NCBI GenBank assembly: GCA_900542045.1
Contig: UQMI01000011.1
Location: forward strand, 1 to 64,000
DNA: 64,000 nucleotides
Direction: 5' to 3'
Origin: an uncultured Blautia sp.
GTDB taxonomy: Bacteria > Bacillota > Clostridia > Lachnospirales > Lachnospiraceae
Part shown: piece after piece, positions 7,987-17,307 of the stretch
How positions within the stretch are numbered: position 1 is the stretch's first letter
Layout: the number at the start of each line of letters is the position of its first letter
Notes under the pieces: model-generated
The model's database searches: none
Seen by the model: the letters and a program-made list of their open reading frames with translations, nothing else
What the model was told of the DNA's origin: nothing
Made by a program: the position numbers and the translations under genes

Positions 7987-10577
7987 CGTATACCTTCCTT
8001 TATCCTCGTAGTCAGACTGCCATTCTCCACATCCAGCAGGATCGTATCACCGGCACGGACATCTCCGGACAGGATACGCTTTGCCGTCAGCGTCTCCACA
8101 TATTTCTGCAGATAACGCTTCAGCGGCCTTGCACCATAGACAGGATCATAGCCGTTTGTCACCACATGCTCCTTGGCCGCCGGCGTCAGTTCCAGAGTCA
8201 GCTCCTGATCTGCCAGCCGGTGGTTCAGGTCTGTGATCAACAAATCTACTATCATACCAATATTCTCTTTTGTCAAGGGCTTAAATAAAATAATTTCATC
8301 CAGACGGTTCAGAAATTCCGGACGGAAATGGCTCCGCAGATCGTTCATTACCAGATTCTCGCACTCCGGACTGATCTCTCCGTTCTCCTGGATCCCATCC
8401 AGCAGATACGAAGAACCAATGTTGGAAGTCATAATCAGAATGGTATTCTTGAAGTCCACCGTCCGGCCCTGGGAATCTGTGATACGTCCGTCATCCAGCA
8501 CCTGCAGCAGCACATTGAATACATCCGGATGGGCCTTTTCAATTTCATCGAAAAGCACCACGCTGTATGGTTTTCTCCGCACTGCTTCTGTCAGCTGTCC
8601 GCCCTCTTCGTAGCCCACATATCCCGGAGGTGCTCCGATCAGACGGGACACGGAATATTTCTCCATATATTCACTCATATCGATCCGGACCATATTCTGC
8701 TCATCATCGAACAAAGTGGCCGCCAGAGTCTTGGCCAGTTCCGTCTTGCCTACGCCGGTGGGGCCCAGGAACAGGAAGGAACCTATAGGTTTTGTGGGAT
8801 CCTTGATCCCGGCTTTGGAACGCAGGATGGCATCGCTGACTTTGCTGACGCCTTCATCCTGTCCCACCACCCGTTTGTGGAGCTGTTCTTCCAGAGACAG
8901 GATCTTTGCCCGCTCTCCTTCTGTCAGTTTTGCCACAGGAATACCGGTCCACCGGGACACGATCCGGGCAATCTCGTCGTCTGTCACACTTTCGTGAACC
9001 AGACGCATATCTTTGCCTTTTACCTTGTTCTCTTCGATTTCCAACTGTTTCTGTACTTTCGGCAGCTCGCCATACTGGAGTTCTGCCATTTTTTCCAGAT
9101 CGTACTTCTGCTGTGCCGCCTGGATCTGTTTATTCAGATCTTCAATCTGCTCTCTGAGTTTCTGTAATTTCTCCACAGAGGTCTTTTCATTATCCCACTG
9201 GGCTTTCTGCGTATTAAATTCATCCCGCAGCTCTGCCAGATCTTTCTGAAGATTCTCCAGTCTGTCTCTGCTCAGATTATCGGTTTCCTTTTTCAGGGCC
9301 GCTTCTTCGATCTCCAGCTGCATGATCTTCCTGCGCAGCTCATCCAGCTCTGTGGGCATGGAATCCAGCTCTGTCTTGATCAGCGCACATGCTTCGTCCA
9401 CCAGGTCAATGGCCTTATCCGGCAGGAACCGGTCTGAAATATAACGGTCTGACAATGTGGCTGCAGCCACCAGGGCGCTGTCTGTGATCTTTACGCCGTG
9501 GTATACTTCATACCGCTCTTTCAGACCACGCAGGATGGAAATGGTATCCTCCACCGTAGGCTCATCCACCATGACCGGCTGGAAACGTCTCTCCAGAGCC
9601 GCGTCTTTCTCAATGTACTTCCGGTATTCATCCAGGGTGGTGGCACCGATACAGTGCAGTTCACCTCTGGCCAGCATGGGCTTAAGCATGTTGCCGGCAT
9701 CCATGGCGCCTTCTGTCTTGCCTGCACCCACGATCAGATGCAGCTCATCGATGAACAGAATGATCTGTCCTTCACTCTTCTTTACCTCTTCCAGCACTGC
9801 CTTCAGACGTTCCTCAAACTCGCCCCGGTATTTGGCGCCTGCCACCAGGGCTCCCATATCCAGTGCAAATATCTTCTTGTCTTTCAGGCCTTCCGGCACA
9901 TCGCCCCGGACGATTCTCTGGGCAAGCCCTTCCACTGCCGCCGTCTTGCCTACGCCAGGCTCACCGATCAGCACCGGATTGTTCTTGGTCTTACGGGAAA
10001 GGATCCGCACCACATTCCGGATCTCCGCGTCCCTTCCGATCACCGGATCCAGCTTCTGCTCTCTGGCCTTCTCCACCAGATCTTCGCCATATTTGTTCAG
10101 TGTATCATAAGTGGCTTCCGGATTATCCGAAGTCACCTGCTGATTCCCCCGGACAGTGGACAGTGCCTGGAGAAAACGCTCTCTGGTAATCCCGTATTCC
10201 TGAAACAGCTTCCGCATGGATGGACTGGGCTGCTTCAGCAGAGCCAGGAACAAATGCTCCACCGACACATATTCATCTCCCATGGCCTTGGCCTCATCCT
10301 CTGCGCTCACCAGCGCTTTGTTCAGATACTGGCCGATATACAGCTGTCCTCCGGATACCTTGGTCCTGGCATTCACTGCCTGTTCCACCCGATCCAGAAA
10401 ATGTTCTTTATTTATCTCCATCTTTTCAATCAGCTTCAGGATCAGACTGTCTTCCTGATGCAGCAGGTTATAAAGCAGATGCTCCTGCTCCACCTCCTGA
10501 TTGCCGAATTCATAAGCCGTCTTTTCCAGCTCCTGTACTGCCTGAAGTGATTTCTGTGTAAATCTGCTGATATTCAT
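7983..10577 (-). CDS. clpB: ATP-dependent chaperone ClpB
   Basis: An 864-residue AAA+ disaggregase, the usual length for ClpB. The order is N-terminal Clp repeat domain (1-150), first AAA module with GEPGVGKT near residue 206, the long coiled-coil middle domain (about 410-530) that separates ClpB from protease-linked ClpC, and a second AAA module with GPTGVGKT near 604 and ending in the ClpB C-terminal domain. It extracts polypeptides from aggregates with DnaK in the cytoplasm. The promoter carries a CIRCE operator overlapping the -35, so HrcA control is expected, and the leader has a GC-rich hairpin before the AGGAGG ribosome site. Confidence 0.97.
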   Translation of the reverse strand: MNISRFTQKSLQAVQELEKTAYEFGNQEVEQEHLLYNLLHQEDSLILKLIEKMEINKEHFLDRVEQAVNARTKVSGGQLYIGQYLNKALVSAEDEAKAMGDEYVSVEHLFLALLKQPSPSMRKLFQEYGITRERFLQALSTVRGNQQVTSDNPEATYDTLNKYGEDLVEKAREQKLDPVIGRDAEIRNVVRILSRKTKNNPVLIGEPGVGKTAAVEGLAQRIVRGDVPEGLKDKKIFALDMGALVAGAKYRGEFEERLKAVLEEVKKSEGQIILFIDELHLIVGAGKTEGAMDAGNMLKPMLARGELHCIGATTLDEYRKYIEKDAALERRFQPVMVDEPTVEDTISILRGLKERYEVYHGVKITDSALVAAATLSDRYISDRFLPDKAIDLVDEACALIKTELDSMPTELDELRRKIMQLEIEEAALKKETDNLSRDRLENLQKDLAELRDEFNTQKAQWDNEKTSVEKLQKLREQIEDLNKQIQAAQQKYDLEKMAELQYGELPKVQKQLEIEENKVKGKDMRLVHESVTDDEIARIVSRWTGIPVAKLTEGERAKILSLEEQLHKRVVGQDEGVSKVSDAILRSKAGIKDPTKPIGSFLFLGPTGVGKTELAKTLAATLFDDEQNMVRIDMSEYMEKYSVSRLIGAPPGYVGYEEGGQLTEAVRRKPYSVVLFDEIEKAHPDVFNVLLQVLDDGRITDSQGRTVDFKNTILIMTSNIGSSYLLDGIQENGEISPECENLVMNDLRSHFRPEFLNRLDEIILFKPLTKENIGMIVDLLITDLNHRLADQELTLELTPAAKEHVVTNGYDPVYGARPLKRYLQKYVETLTAKRILSGDVRAGDTILLDVENGSLTTRIKEGIR

Positions 10578-10600
10578 AAAAATCGCCTCCTGTTATAAAA

Positions 10601-10620
10601 CCGCCGCCAGACAGCGGCGG
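10601..10620 (-). promoter_or_regulatory. GC-rich hairpin in the clpB leader
   Basis: A 7-bp perfect stem (CCGCCGC at 10601-10607 with GCGGCGG at 10614-10620) and 6-base loop sits in the clpB 5' leader. On the - strand it is followed by TTTTAT and then the AGGAGG ribosome site. It could act as a weak attenuator or as a temperature- or ribosome-sensitive structure. Confidence 0.55.
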
Positions 10621-10646
10621 ATGTGCTTTCTTTTTGTTCTAGTCGT

Positions 10647-10689
10647 ACTATAACATCAATTATTAGCACTGTCAAGAGGTGAGTGCTGA
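10647..10689 (-). promoter_or_regulatory. clpB promoter with CIRCE operator
   Basis: On the - strand a -35 TTGACA (10670-10675) and a -10 TATAGT (10647-10652) are spaced 17 bp. The CIRCE inverted repeat at 10663-10689 reads TTAGCACTG-N9-GAGTGCTGA, matching TTAGCACTC-N9-GAGTGCTAA at 16 of 18 arm positions. It overlaps the -35, as expected for repression by HrcA. No CtsR-type direct repeat was seen. Confidence 0.88.
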
Positions 10690-10723
10690 TATTTTTTGAA
10701 TTTTTTCACACTAAAATGATCAG

Positions 10724-10829
10724 GGTATCAAAAGATATCCGTTTCGCCTGTCAAGTGGCATCCCCCAATGGGAAGATCCTGACAGAGAAACATGCTTTTG
10801 ATGCCAAACAGCTCCCCAGCTTTTGATAC
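10724..10829. other. Large nested palindrome downstream of the Fic gene
   Basis: The stretch 10724-10805 folds into nested arms on the + strand: GGTATCAAAAG with CTTTTGATGCC, GTTTC with GAAAC, CCTGTCA with TGACAG, and an apical CCC-AAT-GGG. A second copy of the outer 3' arm (CTTTTGATAC, 10820-10829) could pair with the same 5' arm, giving two alternative folds. It lies between the Fic stop and the clpB promoter. It may be a dispersed palindromic repeat or a structured RNA. Confidence 0.6.
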
Positions 10830-10846
10830 TTTGAAAATTATCTTAC

Positions 10847-11737
10847 TCAATATGGGATTCTGAAATAATCCAAATACGCCTTATATCGTTCCTGTGCGGT
10901 CAGGCAGGTATCTGTCAGATAACCTTTTTCATTGTCCCATTCCTTTAATCCTCTATAGTAGAACATCTTCAGGTTATCCTCAATAATGAATGGAACGATA
11001 TTATATTTCAAGCATTCCCTGAACATAATCAGCCTTCCCACACGGCCATTACCGTCCTGAAACGGATGGATTTGCTCAAACTTTACATGGAAATCCAGAA
11101 TATCTTCAAAGGTCTTTTCTTCTTTTGCGTTATATGCTGTCAGCAATGCTTTCATCTTACCAGCAACTTCTTCGGGCAGAGCAGTATCCATGCCGCCCAC
11201 CTCATTAGGCAATTTCTTATAATCTCCCACTGCAAACCAGTCTTTTCTGGAATCGCTGGTTCCGTTTTTCAAAGTCAGATGAAGTTCCTTAATAAACTTC
11301 TCAGTCAAAGCAGTTTTTGCATGAGCAATAATTATATCAATACATCGAAAATGGTTTGCGGTTTCAATCACATCGTCTACGTTGAGAACTTCATTCTCTA
11401 CGCCGATGGTATTGGTTTCAAAAATATATCTGGTCTGATCATGGGTCAGACGACTTCCCTCAATATGGTTTGAGTTATACGTTAAATCAATTTGTGTTTT
11501 ATGGTAAATACCGCCGGAATATTTGCTTGCTTTTTGTTCCTGCAGGATATCCAGCAGTGTGAGTGGAGGTTCTTTCTTTTTGTTGGAACGCTCTGGTTTT
11601 TCGGCGTCCTCTGGAATATTCCAGGTCTTTCCGGTAAGAAAAGCCCCCCGCACACGCCCATGAGCACAGTAATTTCTCACACTGCGCTCCGATATATTCC
11701 ATTTTTTTGCTATTTCAGCAACTGAAAGGTATCGCAT
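10847..11737 (-). CDS. Fic family protein with N-terminal helix-turn-helix segment
   Basis: A 296-residue protein. The Fic core HPFQDGNGRVGR at 224-235 holds the catalytic His and the nucleotide-binding residues, so AMP transfer (or a related nucleotide transfer) to a protein hydroxyl is likely. Residues 89-94, SNHIEG, match the (S/T)xxxE(G/N) inhibitory motif; being inside the same chain and before the Fic core, this is the autoinhibited class II layout, so no separate antitoxin is needed. Residues 1-45 (SVAEIAKKWNISERSVRNY) resemble a short DNA-binding fold. Start ATG 11737 follows GGAGG. Neighbours give no target clue. Confidence 0.9.
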   Translation of the reverse strand: MRYLSVAEIAKKWNISERSVRNYCAHGRVRGAFLTGKTWNIPEDAEKPERSNKKKEPPLTLLDILQEQKASKYSGGIYHKTQIDLTYNSNHIEGSRLTHDQTRYIFETNTIGVENEVLNVDDVIETANHFRCIDIIIAHAKTALTEKFIKELHLTLKNGTSDSRKDWFAVGDYKKLPNEVGGMDTALPEEVAGKMKALLTAYNAKEEKTFEDILDFHVKFEQIHPFQDGNGRVGRLIMFRECLKYNIVPFIIEDNLKMFYYRGLKEWDNEKGYLTDTCLTAQERYKAYLDYFRIPY

Positions 11738-11902
11738 CTGCTTTCCTCCGTTATCAATCGAATCTAATACTATACGAATTTACATTATAGTATACCACAT
11801 TATCGGCAATAAATCCATATGACTTCCGCATTGTTCAATATTTTTTTGCCGTTTCTGCATAAATTGATGAATTAAGACACTTTCAGATAAAAACACCAAT
11901 GC

Positions 11903-13276
11903 TCAGATCCGGATGGCCGACAGCCGACCTTTCCCTTTCAGATATTTCCTGTATATACAGAAAAATACGATACAGCTCAAAACAGTCGCGCACCCGTCCG
12001 CCAGAGGCTCCGCATAGAACGCCGTTTCCGCTGTATACAGCAGCGGCAATAGACAAGTTGCGCCAAGATAAATGGATTTCCTGATCAGTGACAGAGTCAG
12101 AGATGTCTTTGTCATTCCCAGGGCGGTCAGTCCATCCACAAATACATACTGGAAACTCAGGGGAATGATCATCAGGGTAAATGCCCGGATTCCCCATACT
12201 GCCAGTTCCGTATATGCCGCATTGTCTGTAAATATCCTTACAAAAATGTGCGCAGCCGTCCTGGACAGCACAAACATCAGCGTGGTAAAGCACAGACAGA
12301 GCAGCAGCGCCCAGAAAATGGTCCCGCGGATCCTGTCCGGACGATTTGCGCCGTAATTATAGCTGATCAGCGGCTGAGAGCCGCCTGTGATCCCCAGCAT
12401 AGGCGAAGTGATCAGAAGCATATAACTCTGAACGATGGTAACTGCCGTGATCAGCGTATCGCCGTATTCTCTCCCTCCATAGTGCTGCAGCACCGCATTC
12501 ATGGCAATGATAATCACACTGTCTGTGGCCAGGATCAGAAACGGAGAAAATCCGATCTTTACGATCCGCTTTCCGATATCCGCCTCTGGCTTCACGATTC
12601 CCAGCGGAATCCGCATTTTCTTCGTCTGCAATGTGACAAGCACAAACACACAGGATGACATCTGGGCAATCACTGTAGCCACAGCTGCCCCTGCTATATT
12701 CATATGGAACAGAAAAATAAAAATCGGATCCAGAACAATATTGACCACTGCGCCGATCAGCGTAGTCATCATTCCCAGCCCCGGATACCCCTGAGCTGTA
12801 ATAAAATAATTCATTCCCATAGAAAGCAGTGCGAAAAATGTCCCCAGTGTGTAAATTGTCAGATAAATATCCGCATACGGGAATGTTACCTCGCTGGCCC
12901 CGAACCAGTTCAGCAGATGCTCCTTCGTCAACAGAAACAGAACCGTCAGCACCGCAGATAAAATCAGCAGCATGGAAAAACTATTGGCCAGAATCCGGCG
13001 CGCCGATTTCTCATCCCCGGCTCCCAGCCTTACAGAAAACAGCACCGAACCACCGATCCCCACCAGCGTCCCGAAAGAAGAAAGCAGTGTGATGATCGGA
13101 GCGCACACCCCGGCCCCGGCCAGCGAATCTGCGCCGATTACCGGAATATTTCCCACATAGATCCGATCCACAATGCTGTACAGCACATTGACAAGCTGCG
13201 CCAGCATAAACGGAACAGACGTTTTTAAGACAAGGACAGGAATGGGATCCCTGCCGTAATCATTTGTTTTCTTCAT
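11903..13276 (-). CDS. MATE family multidrug efflux transporter
   Basis: A 457-residue membrane protein with about 12 predicted helices in two halves. The N-terminal segment GRDPIPVLVLKTSVPFML followed by the DRIYVGN-like motif near residue 37 is typical of the DinF/NorM type MATE transporters that couple drug export to Na+ or H+. It stands alone on the - strand, with a -10 like TATAAT at about 13307-13312. The Fic gene downstream starts separately. Substrate is not predictable. A second MATE gene is at 58.4 kb. Confidence 0.92.
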   Translation of the reverse strand: MKKTNDYGRDPIPVLVLKTSVPFMLAQLVNVLYSIVDRIYVGNIPVIGADSLAGAGVCAPIITLLSSFGTLVGIGGSVLFSVRLGAGDEKSARRILANSFSMLLILSAVLTVLFLLTKEHLLNWFGASEVTFPYADIYLTIYTLGTFFALLSMGMNYFITAQGYPGLGMMTTLIGAVVNIVLDPIFIFLFHMNIAGAAVATVIAQMSSCVFVLVTLQTKKMRIPLGIVKPEADIGKRIVKIGFSPFLILATDSVIIIAMNAVLQHYGGREYGDTLITAVTIVQSYMLLITSPMLGITGGSQPLISYNYGANRPDRIRGTIFWALLLCLCFTTLMFVLSRTAAHIFVRIFTDNAAYTELAVWGIRAFTLMIIPLSFQYVFVDGLTALGMTKTSLTLSLIRKSIYLGATCLLPLLYTAETAFYAEPLADGCATVLSCIVFFCIYRKYLKGKGRLSAIRI

Positions 13277-13402
13277 CTTAATTATCCCCCATCTAATTTA
13301 CCGCTCACCATTATACCAGATATACCATAAGATGGAAGTAATTTCTGCATGTTTTTCCATGAGAACACAATTCCCGGCCAGGCACTCCCGAAAGCCTGCC
13401 GC

Positions 13403-13458
13403 AAAAAAAGAACGCCAATGGACAGATCTCCCTTTCAGGAAATCCATCCATTGGCTTC
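13403..13458 (-). terminator. Intrinsic terminator after the 13517-13891 gene
   Basis: GCCAATGGA (13414-13422) pairs perfectly with TCCATTGGC (13447-13455). On the - strand the stem is followed by GTTC and seven T (13403-13409). It ends the methyltransferase/GTPase operon. Confidence 0.85.
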
Positions 13459-13516
13459 TCTTCCGGTTATATCATAATAGCAAACCTGCCGTTCCGCCCC
13501 TTATACAATCCCATTC

Positions 13517-13891
13517 CTATTCCAGCTTCCGGTTCAGAAATTCACAGATTTCTTCTTCCTCCACTGCAAAGGCAATTGCCGTAAAATACAATTTCACTTT
13601 CCGGCAGAACGTCTCCTGTTCCGTAACAGGACCTCCTGTACCAGACAGACTGACACTGCATCCGCTTTCTTCCAGGTAGGCCTTGATATGCCCCACCAGT
13701 CCTCCCTGGGCCTCGATCACTTTCTGCAGTTCGCCGATCAACGCTGCCGTTTTCTCTTTTCTCTGCACCAGCTCTTCCGGATATTCTTCCTCACAGGAAA
13801 ATATCACTGCCTCCTGATGGCGGCTGACAGTCACTTTCCCCCTCTGATACCCGGCACCGGGCTTCCCATATGTAATCTTTACCGCACCCAT
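13517..13891 (-). CDS. Hypothetical protein in the UroD/GTPase operon
   Basis: A 124-residue protein that I cannot assign to a family. It has a central amphipathic, probably coiled-coil stretch (about residues 38-75), a GGLVGHIKA segment and an acidic C-terminus (EEEEICEFLNRKLE). There is no signal peptide or membrane helix. It starts 63 bases after the GTPase stop with a weak GGGAGAG ribosome site and is the last gene before the terminator. The co-transcribed GTPase lacks the C-terminal domain of CobW proteins, so this protein might be its separate partner domain or an adaptor; this is inference only. Confidence 0.7.
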   Translation of the reverse strand: MGAVKITYGKPGAGYQRGKVTVSRHQEAVIFSCEEEYPEELVQRKEKTAALIGELQKVIEAQGGLVGHIKAYLEESGCSVSLSGTGGPVTEQETFCRKVKLYFTAIAFAVEEEEICEFLNRKLE

Positions 13892-13954
13892 AGCACTCTC
13901 TCCCTGTCGCTGCGGCGTTTTGCCGCTGCGGCATCCTTGTATTTCTCCGTCCGG

Positions 13955-14551
13955 TTACAGCAGGTTTTCGAAACAATATTCTGGAATCCCCCGGGAAGCA
14001 GATACCGCATAAAGCTTTGCTGTCTCTGTAAAGCTTTCAATGCTCTTTCGTACTTCTTCCACAACAGCCGGAGCAGCCAGATCGATCTTATTCATCAGCA
14101 CCACATCGGCATGGCAAAGCTGGCCCTTTACAAATTCCGGCATGGCCGCCAGAAGCTTTTTCCACCGGCATACATCGGCCACCGCCATTATTTTTGCGGA
14201 TACCACATCCGGTATACCACGGACCGTTTCTTTTATGCTGTCCGGATATGCCATCCCCGTGGCTTCGATGATCAGATATTCCGGCTGAAATTCTCTCTGG
14301 ATCTTCTCCGCAGAAGACAACAGCTCTCCTCTGGAAGTACAGCAGATGCAGCCTGCCGCCAGATTTCGGACGGTCAGACCGCCGTCCCGCAGCCGTCTGG
14401 CGTCCACATCCGTCATGCTGATCTCATTTTCCAGAACCACCACCGGATATTCTCCCGTTCCTGTTTTTTTCTGCACCAGCCAGGGAACCAGGTCAAGAAG
14501 CACTGTTGTCTTTCCTGCCCCCAGAAATCCCCCAAGAATGATCACTTTCAT
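13955..14551 (-). CDS. CobW/HypB/UreG-type GTP-binding protein, short form
   Basis: A 198-residue P-loop GTPase of the metallochaperone group. The P-loop GGFLGAGKT is at residues 7-15, the metal-binding CICC at 68-71 and the guanine-specificity NKID at 154-157. Classical CobW/COG0523 proteins are over 300 residues with a C-terminal domain; this one ends just after the GTPase fold, as UreG and HypB do. It begins 5 bases after the methyltransferase stop, so it may load or protect a metal or corrinoid for that enzyme, or reset it by GTP hydrolysis. The metal is not identifiable. Confidence 0.88.
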   Translation of the reverse strand: MKVIILGGFLGAGKTTVLLDLVPWLVQKKTGTGEYPVVVLENEISMTDVDARRLRDGGLTVRNLAAGCICCTSRGELLSSAEKIQREFQPEYLIIEATGMAYPDSIKETVRGIPDVVSAKIMAVADVCRWKKLLAAMPEFVKGQLCHADVVLMNKIDLAAPAVVEEVRKSIESFTETAKLYAVSASRGIPEYCFENLL

Positions 14552-14556
14552 CGCAT

Positions 14557-15591
14557 TTACTTCCCGCTGGCCAGAAGCTCAAAGCCATACTCCACTGCTG
14601 TCTGTGCGATAGGTGCCATAGCCGCTCCCACTTCTGCCGGATCCAGAGAATTCACATACCGGAACCCAAAGAAGCAATAGCCCTTATGGTATTTTCCATA
14701 GGTATCCAGACAGCGCTTCACCTCTGCCTCCACCACTTCCGGCGGTGCGTCCTCCCGGGATGGCAGACCTGTTGTATCAAAACCTCCGCTGAATCCGAAC
14801 CGGTCTCCATATGTCTCTACAAGACTGCAGATATCGTTGCTGGGCTGCACCGAGGTCCATGCCGCCCATCCGCAGTCGATCATATCTTCTACGATAGCCT
14901 CTGCATGACCACAACAGTGGTAGATCGGGATAATCCCCCGTTTGAGGCATTCCTGGGCAAAGCGCTTATGATGAGGCTTGATTATTTTCCGGTAAGTATC
15001 CGGGGACATGAACAGGGAACGCTCCGTTGCCACATCGTCAAAATAGGTAATGGTATCCGGATGATAAGCATCTATAATGTAATCCAGAGACGCCACCTTA
15101 TAATCGGTAATAGCCTCCAGCAATGCATAGGTCTCTTCGGGCTCTGACGCCAGAGCGATCAGAGCATCTTCAAACCCCATTAAAGCTGCCAGCCGTTCGA
15201 ACACACCATTGCCAAATCCGAATTCTACGACTTCTTTTTCTCTGTCGGGTGCGCCGTTCATTTTGCATTCCCTTTCATAATCAGCTTTCCAGTCAAATTT
15301 GGACGGATCCGGAATGGTAACCTTCTCCCTCCATTCTGTCACATCGTCCATCACCGTATAGTTGCAGTCAGGTATGGCTGCTCCGCCTCCGGTGGAAGGA
15401 TATTCCCATTTGATCCCAAATCCGTCCATCCTGTCTCCAAACTGATCACCTTTTTCAATTGCCGGTCCATTGATCACCCCAAATCCCATTGCCTTATTTC
15501 CCACAAAAAAATTTGGAATCAACGTTGTCGGTTTGTGATGCAGAAAGTTCAGATAATTTTCTTTAAAGTCAAACTGCGGTCCCTGTCCCAT
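14557..15591 (-). CDS. Uroporphyrinogen decarboxylase-family (MtaA/CmuA-like) methyltransferase
   Basis: A 344-residue protein of the UroD fold as used by corrinoid-dependent methyltransferases and related demethylases. The segment PIYHCCGHAEAIVEDMIDCGW near residue 222 has the His-x-Cys type zinc site of the MtaA/CmuA group, and the end contains HKGYCFFGF. It is not a haem enzyme by context. Start chosen at ATG 15591 after AAGGAGG; the open frame extends 27 codons upstream without a ribosome site. It leads an operon with a small GTPase and an unknown protein, divergent from a PucR-type regulator. No corrinoid protein or activator is nearby, so the methyl donor and acceptor are unknown. Confidence 0.85.
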   Translation of the reverse strand: MGQGPQFDFKENYLNFLHHKPTTLIPNFFVGNKAMGFGVINGPAIEKGDQFGDRMDGFGIKWEYPSTGGGAAIPDCNYTVMDDVTEWREKVTIPDPSKFDWKADYERECKMNGAPDREKEVVEFGFGNGVFERLAALMGFEDALIALASEPEETYALLEAITDYKVASLDYIIDAYHPDTITYFDDVATERSLFMSPDTYRKIIKPHHKRFAQECLKRGIIPIYHCCGHAEAIVEDMIDCGWAAWTSVQPSNDICSLVETYGDRFGFSGGFDTTGLPSREDAPPEVVEAEVKRCLDTYGKYHKGYCFFGFRYVNSLDPAEVGAAMAPIAQTAVEYGFELLASGK

Positions 15592-15670
15592 AATGATATC
15601 CTCCTTTTTGTTTAGAAAAGCCAAAGATATTCCTTGCTCCTGGCTGCCTCCTGTTTTATAATTTATATAC

Positions 15671-15711
15671 ATTATATCTCTTATTTTCGCCTTTCGTCTA
15701 CGTCCATGGAC
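15671..15711 (-). promoter_or_regulatory. Divergent regulatory region with palindrome upstream of the methyltransferase
   Basis: On the - strand a TATAAT (15671-15676) lies about 80 bases upstream of the methyltransferase start, with no good -35. A perfect 10-bp palindrome GTCCATGGAC at 15702-15711 sits just upstream of the -35 position, which fits an activator site, possibly for the divergent PucR-type regulator. Confidence 0.45.
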
Positions 15712-15810
15712 TACGATTCTGCGGGATATAATCTCATTATTTTTTGTCTTAATTAGACAAATACTGAAATCTTACCATATTTCTGAATAAAAAGGAGTCT
15801 TCATACGATC

Positions 15811-17274
15811 ATGAAATTGAGCATGTCTATGATTGCCAACTATCTGCAGCACTACCACCCGGAATGCCATATCTCGGAAGACACTTTATCCATAAAAGGC
15901 GTCCGCTTCTTTTCCGACCAGGCTCTCCAGTATTCTCTGGAATATGTATATATCGGACCGGCGGAAGGCTATTTCCAGGATCCGCGTTTTGCCAACGCTC
16001 TGATCCTGGCTAACGGCCAGAATCATATCCTGTGTCACAGCGCCGACTCAGAAGAGCTGCTCAATGATGTACTTTCCGCTTTCGACTATTATAATGGAAT
16101 GGAACAGAACTTATATACAGCTGCCGTACGACACAGGCCCCTGGAAGAAATGCTCCGTGTCATTGAAAGCATTCTTCCCGGTGCTTTTCTGGTATTCAGT
16201 CTGGACGGAACTTTACTGGCAGCTGCCCACCTGGACTCCCTGTCGTATAAAGAACTGCTGTCTGCCATGCCGCAGCAAAGCAATATTCAGTCTGCCTCCC
16301 TCGGCCGCACGATCATCGATGAAAATGGACAGATTGCTCATGATCTGACGGATCATCCGCTGCACCTTCACGTCAAAGGCATCAAAAACAGTAGCAGTAT
16401 TAACATGTATCTGTACCAGAATCAGGAACCGGTGGGGTTTATTATGTATTTTCCTGTTTCTGATATTGATATTTCCCTCAGCTGCTGCCTGGAGCCTGTA
16501 TTTGCCAAATACATCGTGGAATCTTCTGCTTTCACGGCATCGGATTCCACCCATCAATCCACCCATTCTATCCTTATCCAACTCCTGAAGGGAGCCGAAG
16601 TTCCTTCTGTGCTTGTGCAAAAATTGCAGACGAATTTTCCTGAAGACGCCAGTACCAGACTAATCGTTTTCCAGACTCTGGCCATTCAGAATTATACGAT
16701 ACGAAATGTGATCAGAAATGAATTAGAATCTTCCTCTATTCCGTGCATATCCTGTGAATTTGAAGAATCCGGCGTAATCCTTACCCCGGAAGATCACATG
16801 GAAAAAATAATACGGCTTCTAAAAAATAAACTGCCAGCTGACAATATTGCCATTGGCATCTCCCTTCCTGTCCTGAATCTTCTGGAACTTCCAGCTGCTT
16901 ACAGCCAGGCTTCCTTTGCCCTTCGAGCCAAACCAGGACCCGGCATCCGTTTCTGTCAGGATCTGGCACTTTCTCATCTGATCCTGACGCTGCGCAATGA
17001 TACCATCTCCTGTCAGCTGCTCCATCCGGCCATCGCCATTTTGCAAAAATATGACCGACTGCATGGAACAGAACTTTTCCCCACCCTCCGGTATTATATC
17101 CGGACTGGCTGCAACCAGGTAGAGACAGCCCGGGATATGCATATTCATCTGAACACGCTGAAATACCGGATTCGGCGCATCTGTGAGCTGACACATACCG
17201 ATTTCAGAGCTGAGAATGAACTTCTGTATCTCCAGCTTTCCATACAGATCCAGGATGGGAATCCGTCCCTTTAG
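15811..17274 (+). CDS. PucR/CdaR-type transcriptional regulator
   Basis: A 487-residue regulator. The C-terminal end (about 425-480) reads LRYYIRTGCNQVETARDMHI and then HLNTLKYRIRRI, the helix-turn-helix of the PucR/CdaR family, which usually activates purine, sugar-acid or other catabolic genes on binding an effector through a long N-terminal sensor region. The sensor part here is not identifiable by eye. It is divergent from the UroD-family methyltransferase operon, 219 bases away, so it is the likely local regulator. ATG 15811 has AAGGAG about 13 bases upstream, a rather long spacing. Confidence 0.85.
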   Translation: MKLSMSMIANYLQHYHPECHISEDTLSIKGVRFFSDQALQYSLEYVYIGPAEGYFQDPRFANALILANGQNHILCHSADSEELLNDVLSAFDYYNGMEQNLYTAAVRHRPLEEMLRVIESILPGAFLVFSLDGTLLAAAHLDSLSYKELLSAMPQQSNIQSASLGRTIIDENGQIAHDLTDHPLHLHVKGIKNSSSINMYLYQNQEPVGFIMYFPVSDIDISLSCCLEPVFAKYIVESSAFTASDSTHQSTHSILIQLLKGAEVPSVLVQKLQTNFPEDASTRLIVFQTLAIQNYTIRNVIRNELESSSIPCISCEFEESGVILTPEDHMEKIIRLLKNKLPADNIAIGISLPVLNLLELPAAYSQASFALRAKPGPGIRFCQDLALSHLILTLRNDTISCQLLHPAIAILQKYDRLHGTELFPTLRYYIRTGCNQVETARDMHIHLNTLKYRIRRICELTHTDFRAENELLYLQLSIQIQDGNPSL

Positions 17275-17307
17275 AAGCAGACGTTCTGCCTGTTTTTCTC
17301 CCGGGAC

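Noticed and set aside
13517..14551. A CobW gene split by frameshift into GTPase and C-terminal domain
   Set aside because: The downstream 124-residue protein has its own ribosome site after a 63-base gap and does not resemble the CobW C-terminal domain.
15811..17274. Cdc/diguanylate sensor in the PucR-type protein
   Set aside because: No GGDEF or EAL motif is present; only the C-terminal helix-turn-helix is recognisable.
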